Position numbers and translations under genes: made by a program
Shown: positions 1 through 11,436 of the stretch, in pieces
Layout: each line of letters starts with the position of its first letter
How positions within the stretch are numbered: the first letter of the stretch is position 1
Notes under the pieces: model-generated
Databases searched by the model: none
What the model saw: only the letters and a program-made list of their open reading frames with translations
Told to the model about the DNA's origin: nothing
Assembly (NCBI RefSeq): GCF_002776525.5
Contig: NC_045449.1
Coordinates: 3,621,965 to 3,685,964 of the forward strand
Reading direction: 5' to 3'
Origin: Piliocolobus tephrosceles
Lineage: Eukaryota; Chordata; Mammalia; Primates; Cercopithecidae
Length of the DNA stretch: 64,000 nucleotides

Positions 1-557
1 ATCATATTTCCATTTTACAGACAAGGAGACTGAAACTAACAAGGCTCAAGAACTTGTCCTCAGTCACAAAGGAACTGAGACTAGATTCTAGGAGGCTTTC
101 GCACCCTAAAGAGCTCCAACAAAAGTGAGAAAGAATTTCAAGTGGGTGAGCAGAGATGCTCCATGGGGGAAGTGACACCTGACCAGAGATAAAGCACGGG
201 ACAAGGAAGGGCAAATGTGCGGAGTGAAAGGCCTGAGCCACATCAGAGGCAAGGTGCCTCAAGGAATGCTCTCAGGACCAGAAGTCGACAGGTGTGATAA
301 AGCTATGATGCTATGATGCCCTCGAGGTAAAGTTGTCAGAGAGACTCACAGGGACGCTCGCGGCCGGATGTACAGGCACATGAATGTCAAGCCTCACCAC
401 TGTCCCTGGCCTCCACGGGACTTCTCCTCCAACAGAAACCCCCGCCCACGAGGGAAGCAAGGTCGTGTTTCTGACTTGAACTGGTCATGCAGGATAAAGA
501 GTGAAGCAGCTTCCAGAGTTCAGCTCTGCACCCACACTGCTGCGCCCATTAGGACGG

Positions 558-830
558 ACTGAGGAGGGACACAATTTCAGTTGATAGCACCATATCCTAC
601 ATTACACAGCAACAGAGCAAAGGAGTTAAAAGCGAGGCTTTAGAGTCAAAGAAACTGGGTGTGAATCCTGACTCCACCTTTACTAGCTACATGACCCTGG
701 GCAATTTATTAAACTTCTTTGAGGCTGCTTCCTCCTTTATAAAATAGGGATAAAAATATATTCCTCATAGAGTTGTTGTGAGCAACAAGAAAGAAAGAAA
801 TATGTAATGTGCTTAACAGAGTCTGGTAAA
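558..830 (+). mobile_element. MIR SINE in NCBP3 intron 3
   Basis: The core at about 635-830 has the MIR run: 'gtgaatcctgactcc', 'ctagctacatgaccctgggcaa', 'ttctttgaggctgc', 'aaaatagggata'. The rest of intron 3 in the window (1-2080) holds this element, one Alu and unremarkable AT-rich DNA. Confidence 0.7.
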
Positions 831-1328
831 AAAGCAAGTTCACGACACGTAGCAGCTATTCTTTCATTCATTCAATGTATTTGCAGAGCTTTTGCTTTTA
901 TCAACCAAACAAGGCTAGAGAAGCTCATACAATACAGCATAGGCCTTTAACATGCCTTCAGAAGGCTGCCTACTAAACCCTTTATGAACACCCAACTTTG
1001 CAAATACCACAGAGGGAAGACTTCTGCATTCATGGATTTATATTAGAGTAGAATAATACACAAAAACATAAACTCACTAAAAAAGTAGTAATTTTTCCTT
1101 TTCTTTATAAATTGCTTTAGAAAACTGTGGCAGATTACTATATATGATAATTGGGGGTGAGTTCTAGGGAGCAAAATATCCCAACAAAACACAAAGATCA
1201 AATCAAATCACAAGTCCAACGGTAAGGACAGGCTTAAAACTCAGGGCAGGATTAGTTTAGCTTTCTCTGACAACAGGATGTTATTGAGTGGTTTATATAT
1301 GTCAGATATTCAGACTATCAACAGATTC

Positions 1329-1632
1329 AGAATTTTTTTTTTTTTTTAAGACAGAGTCTTGCTCTGTTGCCCAGGCTGGAGTGCAGTGGCGCAATCTCGG
1401 ATCACTGCAATCTCTGGCTCCCGGGTTCAAGCGATTCTTGCGCCTCAGCCTCCCAAGTAGCTGGGATTACAAGTGCCTGCCACCACGCCCGGCTAATTTT
1501 TGTTTATTTTTAGTAGAGACGGGGCTTCACCATGTTGGCCAGGTTGGTCTCAAACTCCTGACCTCAAGAGATCCGCCTGCCTTGGCCTCCCAAAGTGTTG
1601 GGATTACAGGCATGAGACACCACGCCTGGCCA
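1329..1632 (-). mobile_element. Alu (full length)
   Basis: T-run then 'gagtcttgctctgttgcc' through 'cacgcctggcc'. Target duplication 'caacagattcag' on both sides. Confidence 0.95.
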
Positions 1633-2080
1633 ACAGATTCAGATTATCGATAAAAGTGTTAATGGCTTTTCCCCACCAATCTCAAAATTGTTCTAACTCC
1701 CCTAAAAGAAGGTCTCACTGTGATACACTTTCACTATATTTAAATGCAAACAAAAGTTAACACTTCGACGATCAAAGCAGAAAATGAGTAAGGGTCCTTA
1801 GAAGCAAAGGTTCAAATCTCAGCTCTGCCACTAACTGGTAACTTTTCCTGGGCCCCCTCAGAAAAGACAATCTCTTTATTCCCCAGCTCTAACATCTGAG
1901 CCAGCTGACAGCGTCTGAACTTTAAACAGGTGACCTCAGAAATGGAGACTTCACAGGTCCCTTCTCACAGGAGTGTTTGGACAAGTGGACATGCAAGGCA
2001 AGGCAGAAGCATGAGGCGATGGCAGGGAAAAGTCGCTCTCTGGGAATATGTGGACAAATTTCCCCCAAAACACCCTGTAC

Positions 2081-2186
2081 CTTTCTTCATCATGTCTCGG
2101 TCCAAGGCTACATTTCTTTGGGCAAGATTTACTTCCGATCGAAAATGAAAGCGCTTGGCTCGCTGCTCTTTCTTTTCAATTGCTTC
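2081..2186 (-). CDS. NCBP3: NCBP3 coding exon 3
   Basis: 106 bp: 35 codons plus one base, from EAIEKKEQRAKRFHFR to LDRDMMKK. Acceptor CTAG|GAAGCA, donor AAAG|GTACAG. It encodes the charged linker just before the RRM-like domain, which must start in the next exon, outside the window. Confidence 0.95.
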
Positions 2187-5100
2187 CTAGAAAGTACAGA
2201 AAAAGTGAAAGTAGTAAAATATGGAGAAGGCAAATTAAATCACAAATGCATCATGATGCGTCAGTGACAAATCTGAAATAAACAAGAAGAAATAAGCAAC
2301 ACCACACCTTGAAAAACTGTTGCAGAGACCTGGACAGTCGCACTCAATGACTGGGAGGGAGTATGTTAATATTGCTGCAATTTGCAAGCATCTCCAACCT
2401 AATACAGCCTGTCACTGTGCCTGGGACATAGCAGGAACTCAGTAAGCATCTGCTGACTGAATGAATAGTCCTTTACAGTTTATGAAGCTATATGACACTT
2501 CATTTGTTATTATCAATGATGCCAACAAATTACAACTAAACAATGTCAACATCCCCGTTTTCCAGGGGCAGAAATGGAGGCACAAAAAAGCAAAAAGGTT
2601 TGCTGGAGATACTTCAGCTAGTAAGCGAGCAGATCTGATTCCATCGCTATTTCTAGGAGCCCACCTACAACCATTTCACATTGTCTGCGGGCAACGGCAG
2701 TCACACCTGTCACACTCTTCCACATCTTATCTGCCTGAGCAGTCCACTCCCTAGAGCTAGTCTGTTTAAAAACAACACTGGGCGCGGTGGCTCAAGCCTG
2801 TAATCCCAGCACTTTGGGAGGCCGAGACGGGCGGATCACGAGGTCAGGAGATGGAGACCATCCTGGCCAACACGGTGAAACCCCGTCTCTACTAAAAAAA
2901 AAATACAAAAACCTAGCCAGGCGAGGTGGCGGGCGCCTGTAGTCCCAGCTACTCGGGAGGCTGAGGCAGGAGAATGGCGTAAACCCGGGAGGCGGAGCTT
3001 GCAGTGAGCTGAGATCCGGCCACTGCACTCCAGCCTGGGGGACAGAGCGAGACTCCATCTCAAAAAATAAAAAATAAAAAATAAAAATAAAAACAACACT
3101 GAAGCAGAGAAACTCTCTCTCCTCTTCCACCCTTGTGGCCATGGAATCACCAGTTTTCATCTTTAAGTGGTAAGAACCATTGACACTTCACTGAAAAAAT
3201 AATCAGCTTTGTAAGTTTCTTCTAAGAGCTAAAATAAACCCAGGTCCAAAGGTGGGTCTCTGATGGCGCTTAGGAACCCTTCCCTAACTGGTTTTGTTTG
3301 TTTGATTTTTGTTTTTGAGACGGAGTCTCACTCTGTCGCCAGGCTAGAATGCAGTGGCGCGATCTCGGCTCACTGCAACCTCCACCTCCCGGGTTCAAGA
3401 GATTCTCCTGCCTCAGCCTCCTGAGTAGCTGTGACTACAGGCGCCCGCCACCACACCCAGCTAATTTTTGTATTTTTAGTAGAGACAGCGTTTCGCCATG
3501 TTGGCCAGGATAGTCTCGATCTCTTGACCTCATGATCTGCCTGCCTCAGCCTCCCAAAGTGTTGGGATAACAGATGTGAGCCATGGTGCCCAGGCCCCTT
3601 CATTAATTGTATACTGACTTTACCACACTAATTGAAGGTCTGACTATACAGAGCTTGCGGGGATTGGTAAAATTGTAACACTTCCGTTATTTCCCAATAG
3701 GTATGCTCATTTTCTTCACTGCAGTCTTCCCAGTACAACCAACCATTTACCTGCCCTTAGAAACAAAGTGCTAACGCTGAGACTACTACCCTTTTCCCAT
3801 ACACCTGTTTCATATAATGGCAAACGGTGTAAGATTAAGAATAGTTTACTTTTTAAATTACAGTAAGAAAATATTTTCACTTTATTCTCTTTTCTTGTCT
3901 AAAATTCTCTTTCTTGTTTTTTGTTTTTGTTTTGTTTTTGGCCTTTAAGTAATTGGAAACACACAGAGACACAAATAAACCATAAAAAGGTTAGCTGGGC
4001 ATGATGGCATCCACCTGTAGTCCCAACTACCTGGGAGGCTGAGGCAGAAGGATCAATTGAATCCAGGTGGCAGAGATTGCAGTAAGCCAAGATCGCACCC
4101 CTGAACTCCAGCCTGGGTGAGAGAGTGAGACTCTGCCTCAAAACAAAACAAAACAAAACAAAACAAAAACAAAAACAAACAAATAGCAAAAAAACAAAAA
4201 ACAAAAAAAGCATTATAAAAAGGTAGGCATGAAATATATTTTTATTTTTGCTTTTATGTATTCAATACAGCAATATATATTACCAGAAATGTAATACAAA
4301 ATTCTGTTCCAAACTTAATGTTACACATTAAAATCAGAAAAAAGGTCTAAAACAGAACATCACTGATTAAAGCAACTTACATGTATTGACTACATATAAG
4401 GAAAATAATAGGCTTGACTCTATGAGGTGTCACAATGAAGGTGGTAATCTGGTAATAGCAATCATTAGATACAAGGCAATAGTCTTAAGCACTGAGAATA
4501 ATTCACCTGACTTGGGCTTCAGACTTTAGACAGCCAGGCAACCAGGAAGTCCTCTTTGTCTGGGTCTACAGCTAATGAGGAATAAAGACTGTTAAGGGCC
4601 TACTATGCTGGGCGCGGTGGCTCACGCCTGGAATCCCAGCACTTCAGGAGGCTGAGGCAGGTGGATCACCTGAAGTCAGGAATTCGAGACCAGCCTGACC
4701 AATATAGTGAAACCCCATCTCTACTAAAATTACAAAAATTAGCCAGGCATGGTGGTGTGCTCCTGTAGTCCCATCGACTCAGGAGGCTGAGGCAGGAGAA
4801 TCGCTGGAACCCAAGAGGTGGAGGTTGCAGTGAGCCTAGATCGTACCACTGTACTCCAGCCTGGGCAACAGAGCGAGACTCCATCTAAAAAAAAAAGAAA
4901 AAGAAAAAAAAGCGGGGGTGCCTACTATGTGCCAGGCACTTTTCATATTTTGTTTCAAGTGGAAACAGTACATATTTTTTTTAGAAATGGACATACCATT
5001 TAAAAAAGCATTCCCAGTCCTGGACATTTTCTTAGAAATGGTTTAACACAGTTATCTAGGTAGAGTGATTTTATCTTTTCATGGCTGTAAGAACACACAA

Positions 5101-8100
5101 ATGCTGCCTGCACCGTTTCAGGATGCATGAAGACATGGTTGTATAACACAAAATTTTTTTTTGTTGTCCATGCTGGAATGCAGTCGCACGATTTCATTGC
5201 AGCCTCAACCTGGCAGGCTCAAGCAATCCTCCCACCTCAGCCTCCCGAGCTAACTACAGACCTGCACTACCACACCCAGCTAATTTCTGTTATCTTTTGT
5301 AGAGATGGGTCTCACTATGTTGCCCAGGCTGGTCTCGAACTCCTGGCCTTAAATGACCTACTTGCTGGGCCTCTCAAAGTGCTAGGATTACAGGCATGAG
5401 CCAGTGTGCCCGGGAAATAACATTATTTTTTTTTTAGAAAGAAAATTTAAATCCAGCAACAAAAGAAAAGAGGAAATATTTACTGTTAAGTCCTAGGGAT
5501 CAAGTTCATTAAGTTCACTTGCTTATCAAGCGAATAAATAAATCATAGCCTGTCTTACCTTGGAGGTGACATCAATTCCAGTGATGAAGCTGCCAGCCTT
5601 GTTTTCGTATCTTCTGCTCGTGTCCTAACACAAAGGAGAGGGGTGAGAAATTCAGACAGCAATTGAGGAAAACTCTATGATAAAAGTCGGGCTGACAGCT
5701 GGTTCTTCTTTTTTATTTTTTATTTTCATTTTTATTTTTTTGTGACAGTGTCTCGCTCTGTTGACCAGGCTGGAGTGCAGTAGAATGATCACAGCTCACT
5801 GCAGCCTCGACTCCCCAGGCTCAAGCCATCCTCCCACCTCAGCTTCCCCAGTAGCTGGGCCCTCAGGCATATGTCACCACGCCCAGCTAATTTTTTTTTA
5901 TTTTTGTAGAGACAGGGTCTCCCTATGTTGCCCAGGCTGGTCTCCAACTCCTGGGCTAAAGCAGTCCTCCTGCCTCAGTCTCCCAAAGTGTTAGGATTAC
6001 ATGCACAAGTCACCACACAGAGTCTGGTTCTTTTTGTTTATCTGTTTGTGTTTTGAGATGGAGTTTTGCTCTATCACCTAGGCTGGAGTGCAGTGGTGCA
6101 AACTCGGCTCACTGCAACCGCTACCTCCCGGGTTCAAGTGATTCTCCTGTCTCAGCCTCCTGAGTAGCTAGGATTACAGGCATGTGCCACCAGGGCCAGC
6201 TAATTTTTGTATTTTTAGTAGAGACGAGGTTTCACCATGTTGGCCGGCTGGTCTCAAACTCCTGACCTCAGGTGATCCGTCTGTCTCAGTCTGCCAAAGT
6301 GCTGGGATTACAGGCATGAGCCACCGCACCTGGCCAGTCTGGTTCTTTTTGAAGAGTCATTCTTTTCAAAACCCTTCCCCACCCCTGACAACCTTTTATT
6401 AAGAAGCCCCATCCCAGTGATTCCATGGTATCAATCAACCACTCCAATAAGAAGAGCAGAGCCTGTCCAAAACCTGAAGTGATTCCATCCACTGAAAGTA
6501 TCCATGTAAAGAAAAATCTAAAGGCTTTTGTGGAAAATGTCAAAAGATGAAGCACAGTCACTTAGCTCCGCGACCTAATCTGAACAAATTCCCCATGCCC
6601 AGCCACCAGGTGGAGCACAACCCTCCACCTCAATGCAGAAGGTCCAGCCTCACCTAGAATTCCTAGGGCAAATACAGCACAGTGCAATGCAAAGGGGATG
6701 GGATTTGGAAACCAAGCGAGGACTGAAGCCTCAGCTCTGACGGTCACTAATTACAGGACACTGTATAGTTTCCTTGACCTCTCTGGGTCCCAGTTTCCTG
6801 CGTGGTATCTACCTGCCTTCCTGACCTCTTTTACTGCCCTTCCATTAGTGCTACAGAACTTTGCAACAATCCTGGACCCATCCCAGATCCTCTGTGCTTG
6901 CTACTGCCCCTGCTGGGGGAACCCCTTTTCAGTCTTCACAAGGTTGGCTCCTTTTTGTCATTGAGAGTTTATATGGAGCATAAACTCCAGCAGGGAGGTT
7001 GATCTTGATCAAGCACCTAGGGCTGTGTCTTGGTACATAGTGGGGGATGCAATAAATACATGTTGGCCAGGCACGGTGGCTCATGCCTGTAATCCCAGCA
7101 CTCTGGGAGGCAGAGGTGGGAGGATCACCTCAGGTCAGGAGTTCGAGACCAGCCTGGCCAACATAGAGAAACCCTGTCTCTACTAAAAATACAAGATTAG
7201 CCGGACATGGTGGCACATCCCCGTAATCTCAGCTACTTGGGAGGCTGAGGCAGGAGAATCACTCGAACCCAGGAGGTGGAGGTTGTGGTAAGCCGAGATC
7301 GCACCATTGGGCTCAGCTACTCAAGAGGCTGAGGTAGGAGAATCGCTCGAACCCAGGAGGCAGAGATTGCGGTGAGCTGAGATTGTGCCATTGCGCTCCA
7401 GCCTGGGTAACAAGAGCGAAACTCCGTCTCAAAACAAAACAAAAACCATGTTGAACTGAATGACTGAAAGGATGATAACACCTACTTCACAACTGCAGTG
7501 ATACTTATTTATTTTGGTTTGGTTTTGTTTTTGAGATGGGGAGAGGGGAAAGGAGGGAACTCGAAGGGGTGTTGCTATATTACTGAGGCTGGTTTGGAAC
7601 TTAGACTCCTGAATAGCTAGCACTAAAGGTGTGCACGGCCAGTACATTTAAGTGACACAATGTAGTGAATGGTAAATGCTAATATATTAGCTGTTGTTAA
7701 TCATAATCAATAACGTTTGCCATCTCTAGCGATCATACCTTAACCTTTCTCCATAACTTCAGTCTAAATATGTTGACATGTGGTGAAAAGTAGTTCATAT
7801 TAGGTTAGAAATTAAGAGGAGTCATCCAGGCCTCAAACCAGCTCTAAGAACTGGATATACAGCCACCAAGTCACAAGCAAAACACCTCACCATCCCCAGC
7901 GCGGTAAATGAGGGACCAACGGCGTCTACTGGCGTCTACTGATCGTTTGCTAGTTTGCTTTCACTAAGAGTGAGATGCTGGGGCCACGGTGTAGGTGCCA
8001 GTGGAGCTGCGGCGCGGGGGGTGGGGGTGGCGCAAGATGACCCTGAAGTCACGACAGAAACAGTGAGTTTCTGCTGCTGACAAGTGCAGCGCTCCCAAGA

Positions 8101-8738
8101 GAAAGAGCGAGTGCCATGTTTCACAGACACAAATTCCTCCAGGGCAAGACCCACAGGAGACCTGGTTGCTGGCGCCACCCAACAGCTCCTTCTGGGCTGC
8201 TCCCGGTTCTGTTCCCGCCCAGGGCTCCCCCTTTATCTCAGCTCTCCATACACTCCTCACTCACCCCTTCGCACAGCACGGCTCAGAGGGGGCAGCAGAG
8301 GGGGGTCAACTCTCTCCCAGCTCTCCGCCACCCCCTCCAGCCCCCTCAACACCCATTTCCGGCGCACCGGCGTCCTTTCTCCCGCTCCGCGTCCCTCCTC
8401 CAGCCCGGCGCCCCCGGCCCCAGGACGCTGGCTCCCTTCTCTCCCGCTCCCCTGACTTCCCCCGCTGGGGCTCCAGCCACCGCCCCTTCCGGCCCCCTCC
8501 GGCGCTGGGCACTAGCCCCGCGACCTCCTCCTTGCCCCCCGACCCCCGCCCGTACCGGGATCAGTTCCTTGAGCGAGCGCCGCACGGGCACGATTTCCAG
8601 CTCCCCCTCCTCCACCTCCATGGGCTCCGGCTCGCCACGGTCAACACCCGACTCCGCCTCAGGGGACGGGAGCCCCAGGTCTGGCCCCGCCGGGGCCTCC
8701 GCCTTCACCGACACCCGCAGGCCCCGTACGGCCGCCAT
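2081..8738 (-). CDS. NCBP3: NCBP3, 5' part of the gene (coding exons 1-3)
   Basis: This is the start of the gene for nuclear cap-binding protein subunit 3 (formerly C17orf85), a nuclear protein reported to pair with NCBP1/CBP80 in an alternative cap-binding complex and to take part in mRNA export. Three exons join in phase to give 118 complete codons plus one base. Exon 1 gives the acidic N-terminus (MEVEEGELEIVPVRRSLKEL), exon 2 DTSRRYENKAGSF..., and exon 3 a basic segment (KKEQRAKRFHFR) that precedes the RRM-like domain of the family. The match rests on my memory of the human protein and is close to identity. The start codon lies in a CpG island and has G at -3 and G at +4. Exon 4 and later exons are not in the window; no coding match is visible below 2081. 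Same strand as CAMKK1 and P2RX1. Confidence 0.95.
2395..2465 (+). mobile_element. L2 3' end fragment
   Basis: Typical L2 tail words: 'gcctgggacatagcaggaactcagtaagcatctgctgactgaatgaat'. Confidence 0.6.
2777..3095 (+). mobile_element. AluY, Old World monkey type
   Basis: 'gggcgcggtggctcaagcctg' to an A-rich (AAAAAT)n tail, with 'gagatccggccactgc'. Target duplication 'aaaaacaacactg'. Young element. Confidence 0.95.
3309..3597 (-). mobile_element. Alu
   Basis: 'ttttgagacggagtctcactctg' through 'catggtgcccaggcc'. Confidence 0.93.
3985..4207 (+). mobile_element. Alu fragment with (AAAAC)n tail
   Basis: Starts within the Alu right-arm-like 'gttagctgggcatgatggc' and ends in an (AAAAC)n tail at 4139-4205; 5' truncated. 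Confidence 0.85.
4608..4914 (+). mobile_element. Alu
   Basis: 'gctgggcgcggtggctcacgcc' to A-rich tail. Target duplication 'gcctactatg'. Confidence 0.95.
5152..5418 (-). mobile_element. Old Alu, 141 bp from NCBP3 exon 2
   Basis: Diverged Alu reading 'ttgttgtccatgctggaatgcag' to 'ccagtgtgcccggg'; AluJ-like by divergence. Confidence 0.88.
5559..5624 (-). CDS. NCBP3: NCBP3 coding exon 2
   Basis: 66 bp, 22 codons (DTSRRYENKAGSF...DVTSK), phase 0 at both ends. The acceptor is TTAG|GACACG and the donor AAG|GTAAGA. Because it is a multiple of three, skipping it would remove 22 residues without a frameshift. It is flanked closely by two minus-strand Alus (5152-5418 and 5725-6020). Confidence 0.95.
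5725..6020 (-). mobile_element. Old Alu
   Basis: 'gtgacagtgtctcgctctgttgacc' to 'caagtcaccacac'; AluJ-like. Lies upstream of NCBP3 exon 2 in the same orientation as the Alu downstream of it. Confidence 0.9.
6048..6336 (-). mobile_element. Alu
   Basis: 'ttttgagatggagttttgctc' to 'ccgcacctggcc'; target duplication 'agtctggttctttttg'. Confidence 0.94.
6680..6800 (+). mobile_element. MIR fragment
   Basis: 'gggatttggaaaccaag', 'cctcagctctgacggtcactaatta' and 'ttccttgacctctctgggtcccagtttcc' follow the MIR order. Confidence 0.55.
7010..7066 (+). mobile_element. L2 3' end, cut by an Alu
   Basis: 'cttggtacatagtgggggatgcaataaata' is an L2 end; the next Alu is inserted directly after it. Confidence 0.5.
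7067..7447 (+). mobile_element. Alu with internal tandem duplication
   Basis: Full Alu with head and right arm, but about 80 bp of the right arm (cagctacttgggaggctgag... gcaccattg) appear twice, at about 7229-7310 and 7312-7395, so the element is over-long. (AAAAC)n tail. Confidence 0.93.
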
Positions 8739-9000
8739 AGCTGCCTGCCGGCCGCACCACCGAGAGCCCGCCCCTTACGGCTGCCGGCTAGAGCGCCGCT
8801 GCCACTGGCCACAGAGGAGCTGCCGCAGCTACCTAGAGCGTCGCCTGCTTCGGCCAGAAGGTCGCCCTCAGCGCTGCCGCCCCCTGGTGGCGGGAGGAAC
8901 CCGGGCGGGCTGCGCAGGCGGGACCTGGGGAGGAGAAGGCGGGACTGAGCGGGAACGGGGGCGGGGCCTGCGGGAGCGACGGAGCTTGGAGGAGACCGGG
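8180..9000 (-). promoter_or_regulatory. NCBP3: CpG-island promoter of NCBP3
   Basis: The stretch is dense in CG dinucleotides and GC boxes, unlike the AT-rich intron and intergenic DNA on either side. It spans the 5' UTR, coding exon 1 and the start of intron 1. No TATA box is visible near the likely start sites at about 8.78-8.95 kb, which fits a broad housekeeping promoter. Exact start sites cannot be read from sequence. A 305-codon plus-strand frame here is a base-composition artefact. Confidence 0.8.
8556..8738 (-). CDS. NCBP3: NCBP3 coding exon 1
   Basis: 61 codons from MAAVRGLRVSVKAEAP to SLKELIP, ending at a CCG|GTACGG splice donor (intron GT at 8555-8554). The segment is rich in Glu and Pro and probably disordered, with the acidic stretch MEVEEGELEIV. 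The ATG at 8738 sits in a strong context (GCTATGG) inside the CpG island. The open frame runs on past the donor, but that continuation is intronic. Confidence 0.96.
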
Positions 9001-9054
9001 GTAGTCAAGGGTTACAATGTAGCTACGCCTTGAGGCTAAAACTGTACTAAAAGC

Positions 9055-9240
9055 CAACTTTACTGAGCGATCAACATGGGCCAGACACTTTCAAGCGCTC
9101 GAACCCTTAGAACAACTCTATGAAGTAGATCCTATTATGACCCCCATTTCATATATGAGGAAACTGAGGTATAGAAATTGACCCGAGGTGACGCCATTTA
9201 AGGGATAAAAACTGGATCTGAGTCTTCCAGAGTTTACGAT
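9055..9240 (-). mobile_element. MIR fragment upstream of NCBP3
   Basis: Reverse MIR words: 'aacaactctatgaagtagatcctattatgacccccatttc', 'gaggaaactgaggtatag'. Ends close to the CpG island. Confidence 0.65.
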
Positions 9241-9551
9241 GAGCCTTGATATATCACCTCTGGGCAGTCTGTAGGTTCATGAAGTTACTTGCCGTGCCTG
9301 CCTTTGTCTCTTAAAAGTCTCCCCAAAATTGGCCCATGTTACATACACAAAATTTGAGACTCCAAGAGGGAGGGACCTGCCCAAAGGCCAGAACTTGGAC
9401 ACTGATTTCCTGACTCCTGAGGGTGCTATCCACTGCAGACCTGTGAGCGTAGTTTCCTGCGGATACTTCTAACGAGAGCCTGGTGGGGGAGAGGGGTTGT
9501 CTAGGCGTCCCGAGGTGTCACTGATCAGCTGTTAGGTTCTGAGTCCTGATT

Positions 9552-9713
9552 TCTTTCTTTTCTTTTCTTTTTTCTCTTTTCTTTTCTTTTCTTTCTTTCT
9601 TCCTTCCTTCCTTTTTTCTTCCTTCCTTCTTTCTTTTCTTCATTTCTCTTTTTCTTCCTCCCTCTCCTTCCTTCCTTCCCTCCCTCCCTCCTTCCTTTCT
9701 TTCTTTCTTTCTT

Positions 9714-9752
<39 letters not shown>

Positions 9753-9770
9753 CCTTCTCTTTCTTCTTTT
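9552..9770 (-). repeat. (CTTT/CCTT)n polypyrimidine tract
   Basis: Almost pure C/T on plus for about 220 bp with CTTT, CCTT and CT registers. It is the expanded tail of the adjacent Alu monomer. An Arg/Glu/Lys open frame here is a repeat artefact. Confidence 0.9.
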
Positions 9771-9891
9771 TTGTAGAGACAGACTTTCACCATGTTAGCT
9801 AAGCTGGTCTCAAACTCCTAACCTCAAGCCATCCACCTGCCTCAGCCTCCCAAAGTCCTGGGATTACAGGCATGAGCCACCATGCCTGGCC
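9552..9891 (-). mobile_element. Alu left monomer with long GAAA/GGAA tail
   Basis: One insertion: 'ctgagtcctgattt' flanks both ends. Only about 120 bp of Alu left arm (9770-9891) is present, joined to a 220-bp pyrimidine tract (9552-9770), which on the element strand is a degenerate A-rich tail of GAAA, GGAA and GAGA units. Confidence 0.8.
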
Positions 9892-10029
9892 TGAGTCCTG
9901 ATTTTGCATCTTCCTCCCTGGGTAGCCTTGGACAGGTTTTTGGGTCTGTTTTTGCATCTGAGGAGGGCATGGGTGAAACCCTACAGTCTCTGAGGCCCTA
10001 CCAGCACTGACCATGGAGGAGCAAATAAT

Positions 10030-10235
10030 GATAAACCAAGGAAGAGCATGGTCAGCATCGGACATACCTGGGTTTCGAGCTGGCTGGCCCTGCCCCATCC
10101 ACCATATGTGACCTTAGGCAAGCTGCTTAGCACTTTGGAGTCTCAGTTCCTTCATCAGTAAAATGGACCATTACCTACCTCCAAAGGAGGTTGTGAGGAT
10201 TAAATGTGATAATTTATATGTAGATACAGGGTCCA
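10030..10235 (+). mobile_element. MIR
   Basis: 'tgaccttaggcaagctgcttagcactttggagtctcagttccttcatcagtaaaatgg' and 'ggttgtgaggattaaatg' are diagnostic MIR words. Confidence 0.8.
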
Positions 10236-10385
10236 ACAGAAGGGGTGGTTTTTCTTAATTTTGGGCTACATCATAGTTTTTCTTAAATTTGGGCTAAATC
10301 TTAGGATAAACACAAGACACAGCTCTTTAGAGGACTAGTTTTATCTGATGAATGGGACACAAAGTAGTTTTAAAAATCGGGTTGA

Positions 10386-10672
10386 GGCTGGGCATGGTGG
10401 CTCATGCCCGTAATCCCAACACTTTGGGAGGCCAAGGTGGGCAGATAACAAGGTCAGGAGATTGAGACTATCCTGGCTAACATGGTGAAACCCCATCTCT
10501 ACTAAAAAAAAAAAAAAAAAAAAAAAAATAGCTGGGCGTGGTGGCATGCACTACCCAGGAGGCTGAGGCAGGAGAATCACTTGAACCCAGGAGGCGGAGG
10601 TTGCAGTGAGCTGACATCATGCCACTGCACTCCAGCCTGGGCGACAGAGCAAGACTCTATCTCCAAAATAAA
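10386..10672 (+). mobile_element. Alu
   Basis: 'aggctgggcatggtggctcatgcc' to 'ctccaaaataaa'; short internal deletion after the mid A-run. Target duplication 'aaatcgggttga'. Confidence 0.94.
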
Positions 10673-10704
10673 TTGGGTTGAATGCATACATAGAATGCAT
10701 GCGG

Positions 10705-10706
<2 letters not shown>

Positions 10707-10733
<27 letters not shown>
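10707..10733. repeat. (GT)n microsatellite
   Basis: Uninterrupted GT repeat of about 13 units in intergenic DNA. Confidence 0.92.
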
Positions 10734-10735
<2 letters not shown>

Positions 10736-11436
10736 TTTGAGCAAAATGTGTAGTTGGGGTGGCCAGCTATAGGTGACAGTCACAGCTCCCACCATTACTA
10801 GGTCTGTGGGGTTATGGGATGGGAGAGGAAGGCTGGGCAGGCCCTTCTCCCTGCTGGGGAGGAGCCTCGTTGCTTGAGGACTCAATTCAGTGAGCATTCA
10901 GTGCTGCAGTTTGGTGCCATTCAGAAGAGCCCCAGCGCCCTGGCACACCGGCTGGCAGGTACATGATGAGTCCAGGACAAGCCGGGACATTGGGCAATCT
11001 TCAAGGCTCCTAGCACTTGTCAGGAAAGCCCTCTGTGCCTTGCTCTTTGTGGTCACCTTACTCACCGTCTCCCACCCCCTTTCCTGTTCGCAGTGCAGCC
11101 CTGCTGAGTTGGAGCCACAGAGAATTTAGGAAGGTGGTAAAGGCTAATTTTCAAAAAGTTAAAAAACGTGACTCTCAAACAGATTCAAATGAACACATGT
11201 CAAAGCTGTTATCCAGTCATTAGTAAACGGGGAAACCGGTAGAAACGTTAAGAATAGTTTGAAGAGGAACCTGAATGAATATGTAATTGGTCAGTCAAAG
11301 GAATGCTGTGATGAATTCGACAAGGCAAGTTAATGTCCTATAAGGCAAGAAACTAGAATCTCCAGGATTCCCTTTACCACCAGACAGAAAACATTTGCAT
11401 TACTACTGGACAGGAATTATTTACTCGTTATGAATT

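Noticed and set aside
1..2080. NCBP3 exon 4
   Set aside because: I looked for the start of the RRM-like domain on the minus strand and saw no matching coding segment, so it must lie left of the window.
8116..9033. 305-codon plus-strand open frame (and an overlapping 260-codon frame) in the CpG island
   Set aside because: It lies antisense to NCBP3 exon 1 and its promoter, is full of Pro, Arg, Ser and Ala as expected from GC-rich DNA, and matches no family.
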